Below are positions 38,501 through 49,816 of a stretch of 64,000 nt of DNA, piece by piece. Every line of letters begins with the position of its first letter. The stretch's first letter is position 1. The notes beneath the pieces are model-generated. The model worked only from the letters and a program-made list of their open reading frames with translations. It was not told where the DNA came from and ran no database searches. The position numbers were made by a program, and so were the translations under genes. Source of the stretch: Chitinophaga sancti (lineage in GTDB: Bacteria; Bacteroidota; Bacteroidia; Chitinophagales; Chitinophagaceae); the NCBI RefSeq assembly GCF_034087045.1, contig NZ_CP139247.1:5544001-5608000 (forward strand), given 5' to 3'.

Positions 38501-41500
38501 ACATCTGAACCAACTACACTACCATTGTATGGTGTGTCTTCAGGGGTTGTGATGTTTTGATCTGTGCCAGTTGGGGCATCATTTACCGCTGTTACAGTTA
38601 TATTGATTGTTACCGTTGCTGTACTGCCATTACCATCATTGATCTCGATAGTGAAACTATCAGGACCATTATAGTTCGCAGCAGGAGTATAAGTGTAAGT
38701 TCCGTCTGCATTGACGGTAGCTGTACCATGTGCCGGATCAGTAGCCTTGCTATAAGTCAGCGCGTCACCATCCACGTCATTACCTACAATGCTTCCATTG
38801 TATTGAGTATCCTCTGGTGTGGTGATCGTCTGATCAGCTCCAGTCGGAGCATCATTTACTGCGGTTACTGTGATATTGATTGTTACTGTTGCACTACCGC
38901 CATTGCCATCATTGATCTCAATAGTAAAACTATCAGGACCATTATAGTTGCTTGCAGGAGTATAAGTGTATGTTCCATCTGCATTGACAGTAGCTGTACC
39001 GTGTGCAGGATCGGTAGCCTTGCTGTAAGTCAGCGCATCACCATCCACATCATTACCTACGACACTACCATTGTATGGAGTATCTTCAGGGGTTGTGATG
39101 TTTTGATCTGCGCCAGTTGGAGCATCGTTTACCGCTGTTACAGTGATATTGATTGTTAACGTTATCGTACCGCCATTACCATCATTGATCTCGATAGTGA
39201 AGCTATCGGGACCATTGTAGTTTGCAGCAGGAGTATAAGTATATGTTCCGTCTGCGTTTACGGTAGCTGTACCATGAGCTGGATCGGTAGCTTTGCTGTA
39301 AGCCAGCGCATCGCCATCCACATCTGAACCAACTACACTACCATTGTATGGAGTGTCTTCAGGGGTTGTGATGTTTTGATCTGCGCCAGTTGGAGCATCG
39401 TTTACCGCTGTTACAGTGATATTGATTGTTACCGTTGCTGTACCGCCATTACCATCATTGATCTCGATAGTGAAGCTATCAGCACCATTGAAGTTTGCAG
39501 CTGGGGTATAAGTATATGTTCCGTCTGCGTTTACGGTTGCTGTACCGTGTGCAGGATCGGTCCCTTTGCTATAAGTCAGCGCATCACCATCCAAGTCTGA
39601 ACCTACCACACTACCATTATAAGCTACATCCTCAGGAGTAGCAATGTTCTGGTCTGCACCAGTCGGAGCGTCATTTACTGCAGTTACAGTGATATTGATA
39701 GTTACCGTTGTTGTACCGCCATTACCATCATTGATCTCGATAGTGAAGCTATCGGCACCATTATAGTTTGCAGCTGGAGTATAAGTATATGTTCCGTCTG
39801 CATTAACTGTAGCGGTGCCGTGCCCTGGATCGGTAGCTTTGCTGTAAGCCAGCGCATCGCCATCCACATCTGAACCAACTACACTACCATTGTATGGTGT
39901 GTCTTCAGGAGTTGTGATGTTTTGATCTGCGCCAGTTGGATCATCATTTACCGCTGTTACAGTGATATTGATTGTTACCGTTGCTGTACCGCCATTACCA
40001 TCATTGATCCCGATAGTGAAACTATCAGGACCATTGTAGTTTGCAGCAGGAGTATAAGTATATGTTCCGTCTGCATTGACGGTAGCTGTACCGTGTGCAG
40101 GATCGGTAGCCTTGCTGTAAGTCAGCGCATCACCATCCACATCTGAACCAACTACACTACCATTGTATGGTGTGTCTTCAGGGGTTGTGATGTTTTGATC
40201 TGTGCCAGTTGGGGCATCATTTACCGCTGTTACAGTTATATTGATTGTTACCGTTGCTGTACCGCCATTACCATCATTGATCCCGATAGTGAAACTATCA
40301 GGACCATTATAGTTCGCAGCAGGAGTATAAGTGTATGTTCCATCTGCATTGACAGTAGCTGTACCGTGTGCAGGATCGGTAGCCTTGCTGTAAGTCAGCG
40401 CATCACCATCCACATCATTACCTACGACACTACCATTGTATTGAGTATCCTCGGGTGTGGTAATAGTCTGGTCTGCACCAGTCGGAGCGTCATTTACTGC
40501 TGTTACGGTGATGTTGATTGTTACTGTTGCAGTACCACCATTACCATCATTGATCTCGATAGTAAAGCTATCAGGGCCATTGTAATTGGTTGCCGGGGTA
40601 TAAGTATATGTTCCATCTGCGTTGACGATAGCGGTTCCGTGTGATGGATCGGTCGCTTTGCTATAAGTCAGTGCATCCCCATCCACATCTGAACCAACTA
40701 CACTTCCAGAATAAGCCACATCCTCAGGAGTCGTAATATTCTGATCAACCCCGGTAGGTGCATCATTCACAGGAGTCACCGTAATACGGAGCGTACCTAC
40801 ACTACACATGCCCGGCGTCCCATTATCACACACATTATACTTCACACTATCCACCCCATTATAATTCGCCGCCGGTGTATAAGTATAACTACCATTCGTA
40901 TTCAACACAATCGTACCATGCACCGGACCTGTCTGCACACTAGCCGTCAGCGCATCCCCTTCTACATCCGTATCATTTGTCAATACATTTCCCGTACCTA
41001 CATTATCTTCTAATATAGTCAGCACATCATCCACCGCCACCGGCGCATCATTCACTGCTGTGATTGTAATACGAAGCGTACCTACACTACACATATTCGG
41101 CGTACCATTATCACACACACTATACTTCACACTATCCACCCCATTATAATTCGCCGCCGGTGTATAAGTATAACTACCATTCGTATTCAACACAATCGTA
41201 CCATGCACCGGACCTGTCTGCACACTAGCCGTCAGCGCATTTCCCTCCACATCTGTATCATTTGTCAATACATTTCCCGTACCTACATTATCTTCTAATA
41301 TAGTCAGCACATCATCCACCGCCACCGGCGCATCATTCACCGCTGTAATACCTAATGTAACAGTTTTAGTATCCTGCTTTGCACCCCCTGCACCCGTATT
41401 CCCATTATCATTGACATTTACTGTCAATGTAACCGTTGCAGGCGGATTCTGTGATGAAGAATAAGTAACTTTATTCGCAGTCAAAAATGCATTAATATCC

Positions 41501-44500
41501 GTAATTGTACCCGTCAATACCAACGCACTACCCGTACCACTCACCACTACTCCCGATCCCGACACCGCACTCACAGATCCATCCGGCACTGAAAAAGTAA
41601 CCGTCACACTACCCGTACCCGCGTCCACATCCGCAAATGATATATCCTTCAATGAAGCCGGAATATCCTCTGTTACTGCAATACTCGTCGGCACTGTAAT
41701 TACCGGCGCATCATTCACCGCTGTAATCACAATAGTCATCTTCGCCGCCGCCGCTGAATAAGAAGTTCCATCTGATGCCCTCCAGTCAAAACTGGTCGTT
41801 CCATTCCAATTGGCCGTCGGAATAAACGTGATATTCCCCAACTGTGACGCCAGAATCTCCTGCCCCGCTGTAATCACCACTCCATTCAACCGGAAACTAC
41901 CATTCAATGGCAAAGTAACAATTCGGATCTTATTCAACGCAGTTCCATCCGCATCTGAATATTGTGATGTAAAATTAGTCGCTGTAAATGCCAGGGTATT
42001 ATCTTCTATTCCTGTCACCGTACTATTCGTCACTACCGGTAAGTTATTGACTGTCGCCATAACCGTATAGGAATAATCCGCCCGGCCCGTATCCGCATCA
42101 TTATTCAATATCCGCACAACTGCCACATAAGCACCTACTGTATGAGAAGCAGCATTGAACGTAACCGTAAAGCTCGTACTGCCACCCGCTGTTATAGAGG
42201 AACCTGTTGGCTGCGCACTCACCGTAAAACCTGCATCACCACTGATTGCCACATTCGGTGTACCTGTCAGGTTAATTACCCCGGTACCCACGTTGTTGAT
42301 CACAAATGTATTTGTTACCGTACCCGCCGTTACCGTACCAAAATCAGTTCCATCTACTGTCGTCACCGTACCACTATTATCATTAATCAATGTACCATTA
42401 CCCGTTACATTGATACGCGGATCTGTTGTGATGATGATCGTTGTAGTTGAAGCCGGCCCTGTCTCTGTACCATCATTCAATGTTGTCGTGATGATACGGT
42501 TCGTTGTATTCGGTGCACTATTGCTGTTTCTATATTCAATCAGTTTCAGCGCAGCAATATAATTCGCCTGCGAAGCAGACCCCGTCAGTGTGATTGTGCT
42601 GGTACCACTGCCGGTTGCAGTAATACCTGCTGGCAATGTACCATTGATGTACAATCCTTCACTACCTGCATCCAGCACATTCGTGAGCGTAATCACCGCC
42701 GTCTCCATATTATCTCCATCATAATCTACGATGCTCAGATCCGTATCAGTGATCTTCGCACCTGAGCTACCCGCATTGAAATAATTCAGGTAATTATAAT
42801 TGCCCGTAGCACCTGAACTGTTATCCGCATCCAGGTTCGCCTTCGGACAATTATTGACATCCATTGCCTTTGTGATCAGGTTATTATCGAAGTAACACTC
42901 CTTATAACCCGTATTCTGACTGGCCAGGGAAGATAATGTAAAAGGCGTACCCACTGCATGTCCTACCCCACCACTTACAAAACTACCATTATCATTGATG
43001 ATCAGGGTGACGTCGAAATCCAGGTTATCAAATGCACTCAGATCCATGTCATAGGTAAATGTTTTACATTCTCCCTGCAGGATCGTCTGGTTGAAGGTGC
43101 CGGTATATAATAAAATAGCTGCGGGATCCGTAGTAGGATCCCCGTGATATATCGAAATCGGCATGCCCGCACTGGCATTGCCCGCACCCGGGTTACAGAC
43201 TTCCACACTTGCCCTCACGATATTACAGGAGCTACCTTTTGTAAATGAAATATCAGCGGCATTAAAAGCAATATCCGGTCGGGCGCCATAATAATCCATG
43301 GATTCCAGGATCTGATAATCCGGGTTGGCCAGACCAGTTTTATTAGTCACCGTCAGCGTGGTTTTATCGGCTGAGAGGGAAAAAGAAATATCATATCCAT
43401 AACCACCCTTATAACCTACTGTATTCGCATGGTTCCGCGCACTGGTTCCATCCAGTGGTACGCTTTTAAAAGCAAAGTTGTCATCTCTCCTGGTAGCACC
43501 ATCCAAACCTACCTGCTGATAAAAATAACCTGTAGCGGTACTTGTTGACAGATCGATGTATGCATATGCAGCCAGTGAGTTTTCATTACTTTCACGATCG
43601 GTATTCACCGCGTTTCCCGTTTCATTCAGGTACATGGAGGTTGTACCAAGCGGAATAGAAAATGTTTTGGCAACCCCTGCTGAAGAACTGGTACCCTTGG
43701 CTATAAATGCAAAATCGGTATTGAAGAATTCTGCACTCATCCCCTGTCCTACTCTTTTGTAAAATTCTACGACATATGCATCGTCAAAGTCACGGGCATA
43801 ATTCGCATCACGCTTAATGACCAGGTTCGTTCCCGAGATGTAAATCTGCGGGTTGCATACCCCTACTGCTCCGGTGGTACCCAGTTTGGTGGAATAATCA
43901 CCAGTAATCGCTGCTGATGAAAGGAAACTCATGGTGGATGCACTGGACAGGTTATTGATCACATAAGTCGATCTTCTGTCTACAGAACCACCATTCGCCA
44001 AAGTGATTACGCCATCCGTCAAAGCTGCATCCAGGTCGATGGTAAAGCGCATATTGGAATAACCTTCCTCTGTTCCGGAATTTGTATTCAGATCGGTATT
44101 ACTGGTATTGGTACCCTTACCCTGGATACTGATAATATTAGTACCAGTTGGAATGGCAATAACCAGGTCTGTATTAGCAGTACCCGTGCCATGCAATAAC
44201 GCTTTTACCTGGGGATCGAGTGGAGTCAGTGAATTATTATAAGGAGAACAATATTCTACATAATAAGAAGAATGCGTTGTAGTAACGGTCTCTGTAATGG
44301 TAAGCGTGCTGCCGGAAATTGCAAACTTCACATTGTTCAGGTCAGTTGGTGTGGCATCCCCTACCTTGTTTCCGGCAGGGATAAAACTGCCAAGGGCAAC
44401 TTTCTGCCACCCATACACATTCGTTCCCGAACCATCAGTATTCGTATTCTTAGCCACATTCACGTAACCGGATGACGTTCCTCCTGAGATATCAATCACA

Positions 44501-44772
44501 GCACTGATATTGATGAAGTCCTCGTCTCCCTGAGGGTTATCACTACCTGTAGTGATACCTGTCTCGGAAGAAACATACACATTGATGGAAGAAGTCCCTG
44601 CTGGAATAATAAAAACAGGGGCAGCACCTCCGGGTGCTCTGTATTTAGCTTCTACGCTCAAAATGTCTGCCTTTTTTCCACCGCTGGGGCTGCATGGACT
44701 GGTCGGCATTTGACCAAATGTCATCAACGAACAAAGCAATAAGCCGAAGCTTAACAGTAATGTATTCTTCAT
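29506..44772 (-). CDS. Giant SprB-like T9SS surface adhesin, 5,088 residues
   Basis: Signal peptide [20 protein letters not shown]. The first about 780 residues are non-repeated beta-rich sequence. Then comes a choice-of-anchor/ASPM-like domain ([11 protein letters not shown] to about 910), cadherin/Ig-like domains, two 95-residue repeats, and about 38 copies of a 91-residue tandem-95/Big_9-like domain ([20 protein letters not shown] ... [11 protein letters not shown] ... VNDAPTG). After these come a conserved-repeat domain ([13 protein letters not shown]) and the gliding-motility/T9SS type B C-terminal domain ([14 protein letters not shown] ... NRWGNEVY). D-x-D-G-D motifs in each repeat suggest calcium binding, which is known for this type of fold. 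It is exported by T9SS and attached outside, and acts as an adhesin. porP/sprF follows directly. Confidence 0.93.
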   Translation of the reverse strand: MKNTLLLSFGLLLCSLMTFGQMPTSPCSPSGGKKADILSVEAKYRAPGGAAPVFIIPAGTSSINVYVSSETGITTGSDNPQGDEDFINISAVIDISGGTSSGYVNVAKNTNTDGSGTNVYGWQKVALGSFIPAGNKVGDATPTDLNNVKFAISGSTLTITETVTTTHSSYYVEYCSPYNNSLTPLDPQVKALLHGTGTANTDLVIAIPTGTNIISIQGKGTNTSNTDLNTNSGTEEGYSNMRFTIDLDAALTDGVITLANGGSVDRRSTYVINNLSSASTMSFLSSAAITGDYSTKLGTTGAVGVCNPQIYISGTNLVIKRDANYARDFDDAYVVEFYKRVGQGMSAEFFNTDFAFIAKGTSSSAGVAKTFSIPLGTTSMYLNETGNAVNTDRESNENSLAAYAYIDLSTSTATGYFYQQVGLDGATRRDDNFAFKSVPLDGTSARNHANTVGYKGGYGYDISFSLSADKTTLTVTNKTGLANPDYQILESMDYYGARPDIAFNAADISFTKGSSCNIVRASVEVCNPGAGNASAGMPISIYHGDPTTDPAAILLYTGTFNQTILQGECKTFTYDMDLSAFDNLDFDVTLIINDNGSFVSGGVGHAVGTPFTLSSLASQNTGYKECYFDNNLITKAMDVNNCPKANLDADNSSGATGNYNYLNYFNAGSSGAKITDTDLSIVDYDGDNMETAVITLTNVLDAGSEGLYINGTLPAGITATGSGTSTITLTGSASQANYIAALKLIEYRNSNSAPNTTNRIITTTLNDGTETGPASTTTIIITTDPRINVTGNGTLINDNSGTVTTVDGTDFGTVTAGTVTNTFVINNVGTGVINLTGTPNVAISGDAGFTVSAQPTGSSITAGGSTSFTVTFNAASHTVGAYVAVVRILNNDADTGRADYSYTVMATVNNLPVVTNSTVTGIEDNTLAFTATNFTSQYSDADGTALNKIRIVTLPLNGSFRLNGVVITAGQEILASQLGNITFIPTANWNGTTSFDWRASDGTSYSAAAAKMTIVITAVNDAPVITVPTSIAVTEDIPASLKDISFADVDAGTGSVTVTFSVPDGSVSAVSGSGVVVSGTGSALVLTGTITDINAFLTANKVTYSSSQNPPATVTLTVNVNDNGNTGAGGAKQDTKTVTLGITAVNDAPVAVDDVLTILEDNVGTGNVLTNDTDVEGNALTASVQTGPVHGTIVLNTNGSYTYTPAANYNGVDSVKYSVCDNGTPNMCSVGTLRITITAVNDAPVAVDDVLTILEDNVGTGNVLTNDTDVEGDALTASVQTGPVHGTIVLNTNGSYTYTPAANYNGVDSVKYNVCDNGTPGMCSVGTLRITVTPVNDAPTGVDQNITTPEDVAYSGSVVGSDVDGDALTYSKATDPSHGTAIVNADGTYTYTPATNYNGPDSFTIEINDGNGGTATVTINITVTAVNDAPTGADQTITTPEDTQYNGSVVGNDVDGDALTYSKATDPAHGTATVNADGTYTYTPAANYNGPDSFTIGINDGNGGTATVTINITVTAVNDAPTGTDQNITTPEDTPYNGSVVGSDVDGDALTYSKATDPAHGTATVNADGTYTYTPAANYNGPDSFTIGINDGNGGTATVTINITVTAVNDDPTGADQNITTPEDTPYNGSVVGSDVDGDALAYSKATDPGHGTATVNADGTYTYTPAANYNGADSFTIEINDGNGGTTTVTINITVTAVNDAPTGADQNIATPEDVAYNGSVVGSDLDGDALTYSKGTDPAHGTATVNADGTYTYTPAANFNGADSFTIEINDGNGGTATVTINITVTAVNDAPTGADQNITTPEDTPYNGSVVGSDVDGDALAYSKATDPAHGTATVNADGTYTYTPAANYNGPDSFTIEINDGNGGTITLTINITVTAVNDAPTGADQNITTPEDTPYNGSVVGNDVDGDALTYSKATDPAHGTATVNADGTYTYTPASNYNGPDSFTIEINDGNGGSATVTINITVTAVNDAPTGADQTITTPEDTQYNGSIVGNDVDGDALTYSKATDPAHGTATVNADGTYTYTPAANYNGPDSFTIEINDGNGSTATVTINITVTAVNDAPTGTDQNITTPEDTPYNGSVVGSDVDGDALTYSKATDPSHGTATVNADGTYTYTPAADYNGADSFTIEINDGNGGTATVTINITVTAVNDAPTGADQNITTPEDIPYNGSAVGNDVDGDALTYSKATDPGHGTATVNADGTYTYTPAANYNGPDSFTIEINDGNGSTATVTINITVTAVNDAPTGTDQNITTPEDTPYNGSVVGSDVDGDALTYSKATDPSHGTATVNADGTYTYTPAADYNGADSFTIEINDGNGGTATVTINITVTAVNDAPTGADQNITTPEDIPYNGSAVGNDVDGDALTYSKATDPGHGTATVNADGTYTYTPAANYNGPDSFTIEINDGNGGTATVSINITVTVVNDDPTGADQNITTPEDVVYNGSVVGSDVDGDALTYSKATDPGHGTATVNADGTYTYTPASNYYGADSFTIEINDGNGGTATVAINITVTAVNDDPTGSDQTITTPEDTQYNGSVVGNDVDGDALTYNKTTDPAHGTATVNTDGTYTYTPASNYNGPDSFTIEINDGNGGTATVTINITVTAVNDDPTGLDQNITTPEDVAYNGSVVGNDVDGDALIYNKATDPGHGTATVNADGTYTYTPAASYNGPDSFTIEINDGNGGTTTITIDITVTAVNDAPTGADQNITTPEDVAYNGSVVGNDVDGDVLTYNKATDPAHGTATVNSDGTYTYTPTANYNGADSFTIEINDGNGGTATVTINITVTSVNDAPTGTDQNVTTPEDTPYNGSVIGSDVDGDALTYSKATDPSHGTATVNADGTYTYTPASNYNGPDSFTIEINDGNGGTTTVTINITVTAVNDAPTGVDQNITTPEDVAYNGSVVGSDVDGDALAYSKASDPAHGTATVNADGTYTYTPAANYNGPDSFTIEINDGNGGTTTVTINITVTAVNDAPTGADQNITTPEDVAYNGTVVGSDVDGDALTYSKDTDPTHGTAAINADGTYTYTPAADYNGPDSFTIEINDGNGGTTTVTINITVTAVNDAPTGADQNITTPEDIQYNGSVVGNDVDGDALTYSKATDPTHGTATVNADGTYTYTPASNYNGPDSFTIEINDGNGGTTTVTINITVTAVNDAPTGADQNITTPEDVAYNGTVVGSDVDGDALTYSKDSDPAHGTATVNADGTYNYTPATNYNGPDSFTIEINDGNGGTATVTINITVTAVNDDPTGSDQTITTPEDTQYNGSVVGNDADGDVLTYNKATDPAHGTATVNADGTYTYTPASNYNGPDSFTIEINDGNGGAATVTINITVTAVNDDPTGVDQDVTTPEDVAYNGNVVGNDVDGDVLTYSKSIDPTHGTAIVNADGTYTYTPASNYNGPDSFTIEINDGNGGTATVTINITVTAVNDDPTGSDQTITTPEDTQYNGSVVGNDADGDVLTYNKATDPAHGTATVNADGTYTYTPTADYNGPDSFTIEINDGNGGTTTVTINITVTAVNDAPTGADQNITTPEDVAYNGSVVGSDVDGDALTYSKATDPAHGTATVNADGTYTYTPAANYNGPDSFTIEINDGNGGTATVTINITVTAVNDDPTGSDQNITTPEDVAYNGSVVGNDVDGGVLTYSKATDPSHGTATVNADGTYTYTPTADYNGPDSFTIEINDGNGGTTTVTINITVTAVNDAPTGADQNITTPEDVAYNGSVVGNDVDGDVLTYSKDSDPAHGTATVNADGTYTYTPAADYNGPDSFTIEINDGNGGIATVTINITVTAVNDAPTGSDQTITTPEDTQYNGSVVGNDVDGDALTYSKDSDPSHGTATVDADGTYTYTPTADYNGPDSFTIEINDGNGGTTTVTITITVTAVNDAPTGADQNITTPEDVAFNGSVVGNDVDGDVLTYSKDSDPAHGTATVNADGTYTYTPATDYNGPDSFTIEINDGNGGTATVTINITVTAVNDAPTGADQTITTPEDTQYNGSVVGNDVDGDALTYSKDSDPAHGTATVNADGTYTYTPAADYNGPDSFTIEINDGNGGTTTVTINITVTAVNDAPTGADQNITTPEDVAYNGSVVGNDVDGDALTYSKATDPAHGTATVNADGTYTYTPAANYNGPDSFTIEINDGNGGTATVTINITVTAVNDAPTGTDQNITTPEDMPYNGSVTGSDADGDALTYNKATDPAHGTATVNADGTYTYTPTADYNGPDSFTIEINDGNGGIATVTINITVTAVNDAPTGADQTITTPEDTQYNGSVVGSDVDGDALTYSKATDPAHGTATVNAAGTYTYTPAANYNGPDSFTIEINDGNGGTATVTINITVTAVNDAPTGTDQNITTPEDTPYNGSVTGSDADGDALTYNKATDPAHGTATVNADGTYTYTPTADYNGPDSFTIEINDGNGGIATVTINITVTAVNDAPTGADQTITTPEDTQYNGSVVGSDVDGDALTYSKATDPAHGTATVNAAGTYTYIPAANYNGPDSFTIEINDGNGGTATVTINITVTAVNDAPTGTDQNITTPEDTPYNGSVTGSDADGDALTYSKATDPAHGIATVNTNGTYTYTPAANYNGADSFAIEINDGNGGTAIVTINITVTPVNDAPTAFNQIVTTPEDTPYNGSVIGTDPDGDALTFSKGSNPTNGTATVNADGTFTYTPNANYNGTDAFTIVISDGHSGTTTITVNVTVTPVNDAPTGTDLNITTPKNTAYTGNVTGADIDGDVLTYTKATDPSYGTVVVNMNGSFTYTPTTGYVGNDSFTVTISDGQYSITITVYITVTQVITHPGITLVKTAVLNGNVITYTFTTTNTGDVPLINVILADPMVNLNTTISATLQSGAVVTQTATYTLTQTDRENESVTNTATVSGATTDHVTVSDISGTTAGNDTPTTITVPGAPKAKDDEYDTRMNTKISFNFIDNDDLGTSTLGTYTIISEVQHGTISRDVNGYTEYTPDQGYVGDDTFTYTITDADGYISNVATVIIHIGAVYIAVPTLFTPNGDGKNDVFEIVGLEKYTENELIIVNRWGNEVYRQHNYSNTWTGDGLSEGTYYYLLRVKKQGGADWEVFKGFTTILRKFKK
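30390..40760 (-). repeat. About 38 tandem copies of a 273-bp unit
   Basis: Each unit codes for 91 residues of the adhesin. The copies at the C-terminal end (30390-30930) are the most diverged; the central ones are nearly identical. The estimate of 38 is the array length divided by the period. Identity is highest between copies two units apart, so the real unit of recent expansion is often a 546-bp pair. Confidence 0.9.
37560..38680 (-). repeat. Recently duplicated 546-bp repeat pair
   Basis: The segment from about 37560 reappears 546 bases later without visible difference until about 38680, where the copies diverge. A second such pair lies near 31190-32280. These mark recent unequal exchange or slippage of two-domain blocks. 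Confidence 0.8.
40770..41340 (-). repeat. Two 285-bp (95-residue) repeats
   Basis: Two nearly identical copies, 285 bases apart, code for [24 protein letters not shown] domains with a Cys pair (SVCDNG, MCSVG). They are related to, but distinct from, the 91-residue array that follows. Confidence 0.8.
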
Positions 44773-44963
44773 AAAGATAGAGATAGGCGTCCCTTACAGA
44801 TAGCCGTTAAATAGTTAGGTACAGGGTATAACTTATCGTCACGTATTCAGAGGGAAATGGGGAATTGAAGATCACCGAACGCTTTTTATTCATCCAAGCT
44901 ACATTGTCAAAAAATGGGATTCCATCCTACTTACGAAAGGTTATAAACTGGACCTACCCGCGA

Positions 44964-44971
44964 CAAAAGTA
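44964..44971 (-). promoter_or_regulatory. Possible -7 element of the giant adhesin gene
   Basis: Minus-strand TACTTTTG fits TAnnTTTG. It would give a leader of about 185 bases before the start codon at 44772. No -33 match was found in the AT-rich flank. The remainder of 44773-45157 contains no gene. Confidence 0.35.
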
Positions 44972-45143
44972 TTAAAATTTCATATTATATTAAAATTATT
45001 TTAAAACAGTTATTTTATGAATATTATTATCAGACATTGGCGTGAAAACATATTAATTTTCATTAATGGTTACTCATAAATTATTTATTTTTCTGATAGG
45101 TCTCCTAAGTATGCCTGAAACAACAGTTTACTAAATTTTTTAG

Positions 45144-45151
45144 TATTTTTG
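45144..45151 (+). promoter_or_regulatory. -7 element of the AlkB gene
   Basis: TATTTTTG, an exact TAnnTTTG match, lies 6 bases before the ATG at 45158. No clear -33 element. The message would have almost no leader. Confidence 0.45.
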
Positions 45152-45157
45152 TGAACT

Positions 45158-45772
45158 ATGCTACTATTTAAAGACAATGAGCTGTTTGATCAGGGAAAAG
45201 TGAGGTACATTGACTATGCCCTGCCGGATACCACCCTCGAACTGCGGGAGCAGTTTTTCTCTAAAAGTGAGTCGGACCATTATTATAAACTCCTGAAAGA
45301 AAATACCCCCTGGAAACAGCATAACCGAAAGATGTATGATAAGGTACTACCAGATCCACGCTTAATCGCTTATTACGGGGGTGAAAACGGGCTTGAATGG
45401 ACTCAGGAGCTATTGGACATCAAAGAGAAGGTAGAAGCTGCATGTGGGCTTTATTTTAACAGGGTATTGTTAAATTATTACAGGGATGGAAATGATTCCG
45501 TCGCATGGCATAGCGATACGCTACCTGCAGATGGCATACATCACCCGATTGCCTCGGTGACATTTGGCGAGACAAGATTATTTAAAGTGAGACATAAAAC
45601 GAGAAAAGATGTGCTGCCGCTGGATATACCGTTGACTCATGGAAGCTTTTTGCTAATGGGTAAAACTATGCAGGATTTTTATGAACACCATGTACCAAAG
45701 ACCAGCAGGAAGATTGGAGCGAGGATTAACCTGACTTTCAGGATTTCAGATACTGTTAAGAAGGTGTATTGA
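45158..45772 (+). CDS. AlkB-like 2-oxoglutarate/Fe(II) dioxygenase
   Basis: 204 residues. The iron ligands are H-x-D at His118/Asp120 (SVAWHSD) and a later His in YEHHVPK near 177; the 2-oxoglutarate-binding arginines are in KTSRKIGARINLTFR (184, 189). Substrate-lid residues LNYYRDGNDS match ALKBH2/AlkB proteins, which remove alkyl groups from DNA or RNA bases. No ada or other repair gene is adjacent. Its last 94 bases overlap the convergent EamA transporter gene. Confidence 0.88.
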   Translation: MLLFKDNELFDQGKVRYIDYALPDTTLELREQFFSKSESDHYYKLLKENTPWKQHNRKMYDKVLPDPRLIAYYGGENGLEWTQELLDIKEKVEAACGLYFNRVLLNYYRDGNDSVAWHSDTLPADGIHHPIASVTFGETRLFKVRHKTRKDVLPLDIPLTHGSFLLMGKTMQDFYEHHVPKTSRKIGARINLTFRISDTVKKVY

Positions 45773-46707
45773 TACACTTTGATCGTATCTATCTTCGCCA
45801 CCCTCAAAGGCACAAAAGCAAACAATAACACCGTTGCCATCAACACCTTTTTCCCAAATCGGATATTCGGTATTACCATTCCCAATATCACTAATCCACA
45901 TCCCACTACCTGCAAAGGACTCACCTGCTCAAACAATACTACATGCGCCGTTCCAATAGATACCGGTATTTCTACCGCTGCCAACACACTTCCTACACTC
46001 ATTCCTATCAACGGAAACCCCTTGTTGAAAAATATTGGTGGTAAAATAGTGCCAAACAATGCCAGCAATAAACCATATCTCCATAATACTGATGGCATGA
46101 AACCCTCCACTATACGAATATTCCAGAATACCAATATTGCCAGCATACCTCCTAATACCAATAGCTTGGATCTATAAAACAATGGCCTGTGTATTGCAAT
46201 ATGATTTGCCGCATACATCGCCCCGGTATAACTCATGGCCGCCATCATCCCCCAGCATATACCTGTAAAATTCCATTCACCTCCTATAAAACCAGTTGCT
46301 AAAAACGTACCTCCCAGCACAACTACAATTGCCAGTAACTGCGCCAATGCAGGCCGTTTCTTTTCAATCACACAATCTACCAGTATCCCCATCCAGATCG
46401 TCTGCATCAATAAGATAATACACACCGATACCGGCAAATACTGTACAGCTAAATAATAAAAAGTACTCGTCAATCCCAGGCACGTGCCACCTAACAATAA
46501 CTTATATTTATCTGTCGTGGTACCCGTGATCACCGGTTTCTTTTTCAGATCTAATAATGCCAATACTAAAAACCCTACTAAATACTGAGAGAGTGTAACG
46601 GATGCAGTAGAGAACCCCTCCTGCCCTGCAACTTTCACAAACGTGGCTAAGATGCCATAACTCGCCGCCCCAATAATTACATAAATAATTCCTTTCAGCT
46701 TTTCCAT
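45679..46707 (-). CDS. EamA-family (DMT) transporter
   Basis: 342 residues with about ten membrane helices arranged as two EamA halves (MEKLKGIIYVIIGAASYGILA at the start; FNFTG... GMMAAMSYTGAMYAA in the middle; VGSVLAAVEIPVS near the end of the second half). The C-terminal about 40 residues lie over the convergent alkB gene. It probably exports a small metabolite; the substrate is unknown. A frameshifted Crp/Fnr regulator sits directly upstream on the same strand and may have controlled it. Confidence 0.85.
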   Translation of the reverse strand: MEKLKGIIYVIIGAASYGILATFVKVAGQEGFSTASVTLSQYLVGFLVLALLDLKKKPVITGTTTDKYKLLLGGTCLGLTSTFYYLAVQYLPVSVCIILLMQTIWMGILVDCVIEKKRPALAQLLAIVVVLGGTFLATGFIGGEWNFTGICWGMMAAMSYTGAMYAANHIAIHRPLFYRSKLLVLGGMLAILVFWNIRIVEGFMPSVLWRYGLLLALFGTILPPIFFNKGFPLIGMSVGSVLAAVEIPVSIGTAHVVLFEQVSPLQVVGCGLVILGMVIPNIRFGKKVLMATVLLFAFVPLRVAKIDTIKVYQYTFLTVSEILKVRLILAPIFLLVFGTWCS

Positions 46708-46762
46708 AACTCAAATGTCGATGCTAATTTTCAGCTGCTGCTTTACATATGTTGAGCGCTGT

Positions 46763-47349
46763 TTATGAGGTTTTTCTTATACGGCTCAACTGTGTAGGTG
46801 TTATACCTAAATAAGACGCAATCTGCTGTAGCTGTAACGGCCTGCCAGCGCAGGCGAAGCGCCTACAAAATGCTGGTACCGCTCCCTGGCGGACAAGTAT
46901 TTATGCGCTATCTCAATATGCTCTTTTTCTACCACCCAATGCTTTCCCAGATAGTTAATCCAGAATAACGCCAGGTCATGATGCTTTTGCAACAGATGCT
47001 TAAACTCTGCAAAAGAATACTCTATTACAATACTATCCTCCAGCGCATCTATCGCATACCGGCTCTTTTCATGCATGATCAATGCCGATGTAGATGCAAT
47101 AAATGTCTGCTCAGGAAAGAATTTTTTAATCACCGTATCTCCATTTTCATACTGAAAATAATATGAAAAAAGCCCCTGATATATGTATGAGATAAACACA
47201 GGCACCTCATCTGCAGATAAGTAATTTGTACCTGCCGGAATTTCCCTTATGCGTAACAGCTTTTCCAATGCCAGCATGGTATCTTTCTCTAAAGAGTAGT
47301 AAGTATTCACTGCTGTAATAAACGCATTGATGACTGCTTCCCTGTTCAT
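46763..47349 (-). pseudogene. Crp/Fnr-family regulator with one-base frameshift before the HTH
   Basis: The first about 170 residues are a normal cyclic-nucleotide-binding-like domain (EIPAGTNYLSADEVPVFISYIYQGLFSYYF ..., in pieces). After SPALAGR the frame goes astray and ends 9 residues later. One extra base near 46837/46838 restores LQLQQIASYLGITPTQLSRI and a stop at 46763-46765, the typical HTH of this Bacteroidota group. So either a sequencing error or a recent loss of DNA binding. Confidence 0.8.
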
Positions 47350-47382
47350 TCCATGACTTTTATCAGGTAAAAATAAGCAGTA

Positions 47383-47412
47383 TTTGGGTTTTCGGAATAA
47401 AAACTACCTTTG
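47383..47412 (+). promoter_or_regulatory. Promoter of the GH64 gene
   Basis: TTTG at 47383-47386, an 18-base spacer and TACCTTTG at 47405-47412. The leader would be about 30 bases. One of the best promoter matches in the window. Confidence 0.7.
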
Positions 47413-47447
47413 TACAAGTTCTTTTAAATTTAAGACCTATAATCGCT

Positions 47448-49631
47448 ATGAAAATCAGACCTTTCTTTTCCCTCAGGGTCTTTTGTACCCGCCTGGTCGT
47501 ACTGCTTGGCCTTTCCATGTCTATTGGAGCCACTGTACATGCCCAAACCACGGTTCCCTTTACACTGTACAACAATTCTGCCTACACAGATGCCAACGTC
47601 TACGTTGCAGTAATTGGTATTATCAATGACAATCATGTATGGATTGACCCCAAAACCGGCGCAGTCAATCCTATGAGTACGTCTTATAATACAGTATCAG
47701 GTCCTGTCATCAATGGAAACTACGGCCCCGGTGGCAACGGCAAATATGCCGCCTGCTTCGCAAAGCTGAGTGAAATTCCAAACAAGGTGGTCAACGTTCC
47801 CGGCATCGCTGGTTGTCGTATCCTGATCTCCTTTAACTCACAGCTGTACCTTTATTTCTTCGGCGCGTCCGGCTCTCCCAGCGGTTATGCAGCACCCAAT
47901 CTTGCTAACCCAACCGATCCCAACCAGGGCATCCGTTACGAGAACATTGAGCTGACAAACGCGTCTAATGGTCTGTGGGTAAACACTACGCGTGTAGATG
48001 CGTATCAATACCCAATGGGCCTCGAAGTATGGGGCAACAGCAGCTTCTATCAAAAAGTAGGTGAAACTGTCACCCACAGTTACATCCTCAACCAGTGGCA
48101 GACTACCGCGCCTACTGAATTTGCCGGTTGCTACGACGCTACCAACGGCATTATCCACTTCCCATCCAAAACCACTGCATGGCAAACAGGCGGTGCACAG
48201 GCCAGCTACTTTGGCTCCTATGTTGATGCTATCTGGTCCAAGTACACCAGCGGTAACCTGATCTTTAATGCAGGTGATGCAGGTACATGGAGTGGTAAAG
48301 TGTCCGGTAGTACCTTTACCTTCACAAGAAGTTCTGATGGCGCTGTAGGCACCATCTCTGCCAAACCTTCCCAGATCGAAGTCATGGAAGGTAGTGGCGT
48401 GATGGCCAGTGGCGGTCAGTGGGACAAAGTAGTACAGGCACAGATCTGCGCTGCAATCAATCGTCATGCAATTGACCTGACAAAGGCCACTGGCGTGACA
48501 CAGGACTTCTCTACACCGTCACTTTATTACCAGACCACTCCTTACAACTGGTATTGTAAGTTCTGGCACCGTAGCGACATCAGCTATAATAGTCTGACGT
48601 ACGCTTTCTGCTACGACGATGTTTTCAATCAGTCTTCTACCATCAATGCACCTTCTCCATCCCGGGCTACAATTACCATCGGTGGCTTTGCCGGCCTTAC
48701 TTCCAACAGCCCGGTGACCGTCTACAAAGATTGTAACTACGCTGGTTCTGCAATAGGTCTGAGTACAGGTACTTATACCCTGAGTCAGCTGAATGCACTG
48801 GGTATTCTGAATGACGATATCTCCTCTCTCAAAGTAAGCTCAGGTTATAAAGTAACCCTGTACAAGAATGACAATTTTGGTGGTGCTACAGTTAGCTTCA
48901 CTGCTGATGACGCCTGTCTGGTAGACAACAGTTTCAACGACTCTACATCTTCTTTAAAAGTTGAAACGACTACCAGCACTACGTCTATCAAGATCGAAGC
49001 CGAGAACTACAATTACATGTCAGGCGTACAGACAGAAACCACCAGCGATGCAGGCGGCGGACTAAATGTAGGTTATATTGATGCAGGTGACTGGCTCAGT
49101 TATGAAGTAACAATCCCTGCTACCGGTTCTTATGTAGTAGACTATCGTGTAGCAAGTACCTCTTCCGGCAATACACTGCGCCTTGAAAAAGATGCAGGAG
49201 CTACACAACTGGGCACTGTCACTATTCCTAATACAGGTGGCTGGCAGGTATGGTCCGATGTAGCACATACTGTATCTCTGCCCGCTGGTACTTACAGCAT
49301 CGGCATTGCAACTGCTACAGGCAATTTCAACCTGAATTACCTGACCATTACCAGTACTTCCGGCGCAAGAGTAGCTGCTGCTGCCACTGCTACAGAAGAC
49401 ACGCACACAACGGTGACCCTGTCTCCTAACCCGGTGAGCAACCAGCTGTATATCCGTAATAATGATAAGATAAGAACCATGAGTGTTTTTGACATCAGCG
49501 GACATGCGATTATGCAGGTAACCAATCCTGGTACAAACATCAACGTATCTTCATTGGTACCCGGTGTTTACATTATCAAAATAGACCGCAAAGATGGTAG
49601 TCAGAAGACTGTGAAGATCCTGAAACAATAA
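47448..49631 (+). CDS. Secreted GH64 beta-1,3-glucanase with crystallin, CBM6 and T9SS domains
   Basis: 727 residues. Signal peptide to about 33. Residues about 35-400 are a GH64 glucanase of the thaumatin-like fold (VPFTLYNNSAYTDANVYVAV; VDAYQYPMGLEVWG; YCKFWHRSDISYNSLTYAFCYDD). Residues about 415-510 carry two beta/gamma-crystallin motifs (VTVYKDCNYAG, VTLYKNDNFGG), then a CBM6-type domain (IEAENYNYMSG ... YIDAGDWLSYEVTIP). The last 72 residues are a T9SS type A sorting tail (LSPNPVSNQLYI ... GVYIIKI ... KTVKILKQ). It should cut beta-1,3-glucan outside the cell, as in fungal walls. Confidence 0.92.
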   Translation: MKIRPFFSLRVFCTRLVVLLGLSMSIGATVHAQTTVPFTLYNNSAYTDANVYVAVIGIINDNHVWIDPKTGAVNPMSTSYNTVSGPVINGNYGPGGNGKYAACFAKLSEIPNKVVNVPGIAGCRILISFNSQLYLYFFGASGSPSGYAAPNLANPTDPNQGIRYENIELTNASNGLWVNTTRVDAYQYPMGLEVWGNSSFYQKVGETVTHSYILNQWQTTAPTEFAGCYDATNGIIHFPSKTTAWQTGGAQASYFGSYVDAIWSKYTSGNLIFNAGDAGTWSGKVSGSTFTFTRSSDGAVGTISAKPSQIEVMEGSGVMASGGQWDKVVQAQICAAINRHAIDLTKATGVTQDFSTPSLYYQTTPYNWYCKFWHRSDISYNSLTYAFCYDDVFNQSSTINAPSPSRATITIGGFAGLTSNSPVTVYKDCNYAGSAIGLSTGTYTLSQLNALGILNDDISSLKVSSGYKVTLYKNDNFGGATVSFTADDACLVDNSFNDSTSSLKVETTTSTTSIKIEAENYNYMSGVQTETTSDAGGGLNVGYIDAGDWLSYEVTIPATGSYVVDYRVASTSSGNTLRLEKDAGATQLGTVTIPNTGGWQVWSDVAHTVSLPAGTYSIGIATATGNFNLNYLTITSTSGARVAAAATATEDTHTTVTLSPNPVSNQLYIRNNDKIRTMSVFDISGHAIMQVTNPGTNINVSSLVPGVYIIKIDRKDGSQKTVKILKQ

Positions 49632-49636
49632 AAACC

Positions 49637-49675
49637 AAAAGGCCTGTATTCATGAATGAATACAGGCCTTTTTAT
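49637..49675 (+). terminator. Terminator of the GH64 gene
   Basis: Stem of up to 17 bp (49637-49653 with 49656-49672) followed by TTTTTATATTTC, starting 5 bases after the stop codon. Confidence 0.9.
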
Positions 49676-49816
49676 ATTTCTATAAAGGCGGAATTCCTGA
49701 CCAAAAACGGAGCTCTCTCTCTTTCGGCGCCCATGCTGATAGCATGGATCACTATCGGTAAAACTGCTATTTAAGCGGTGCTGATGAATCCAGTAAAGAG
49801 CCTGGCCAACGAGTAA

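Noticed and set aside
35179..39600. Further plus-strand frames of 70-380 codons in the array
   Set aside because: Same periodic antisense effect as above; they share the same repeating peptide.
30390..40760. CRISPR-like regular spacing
   Set aside because: The whole unit is repeated, there are no unique spacers, and the repeats are in frame within a coding sequence.
45779..46456. Plus-strand frames of 73-132 codons opposite the EamA gene
   Set aside because: They are shadows of a well-supported membrane-protein gene.
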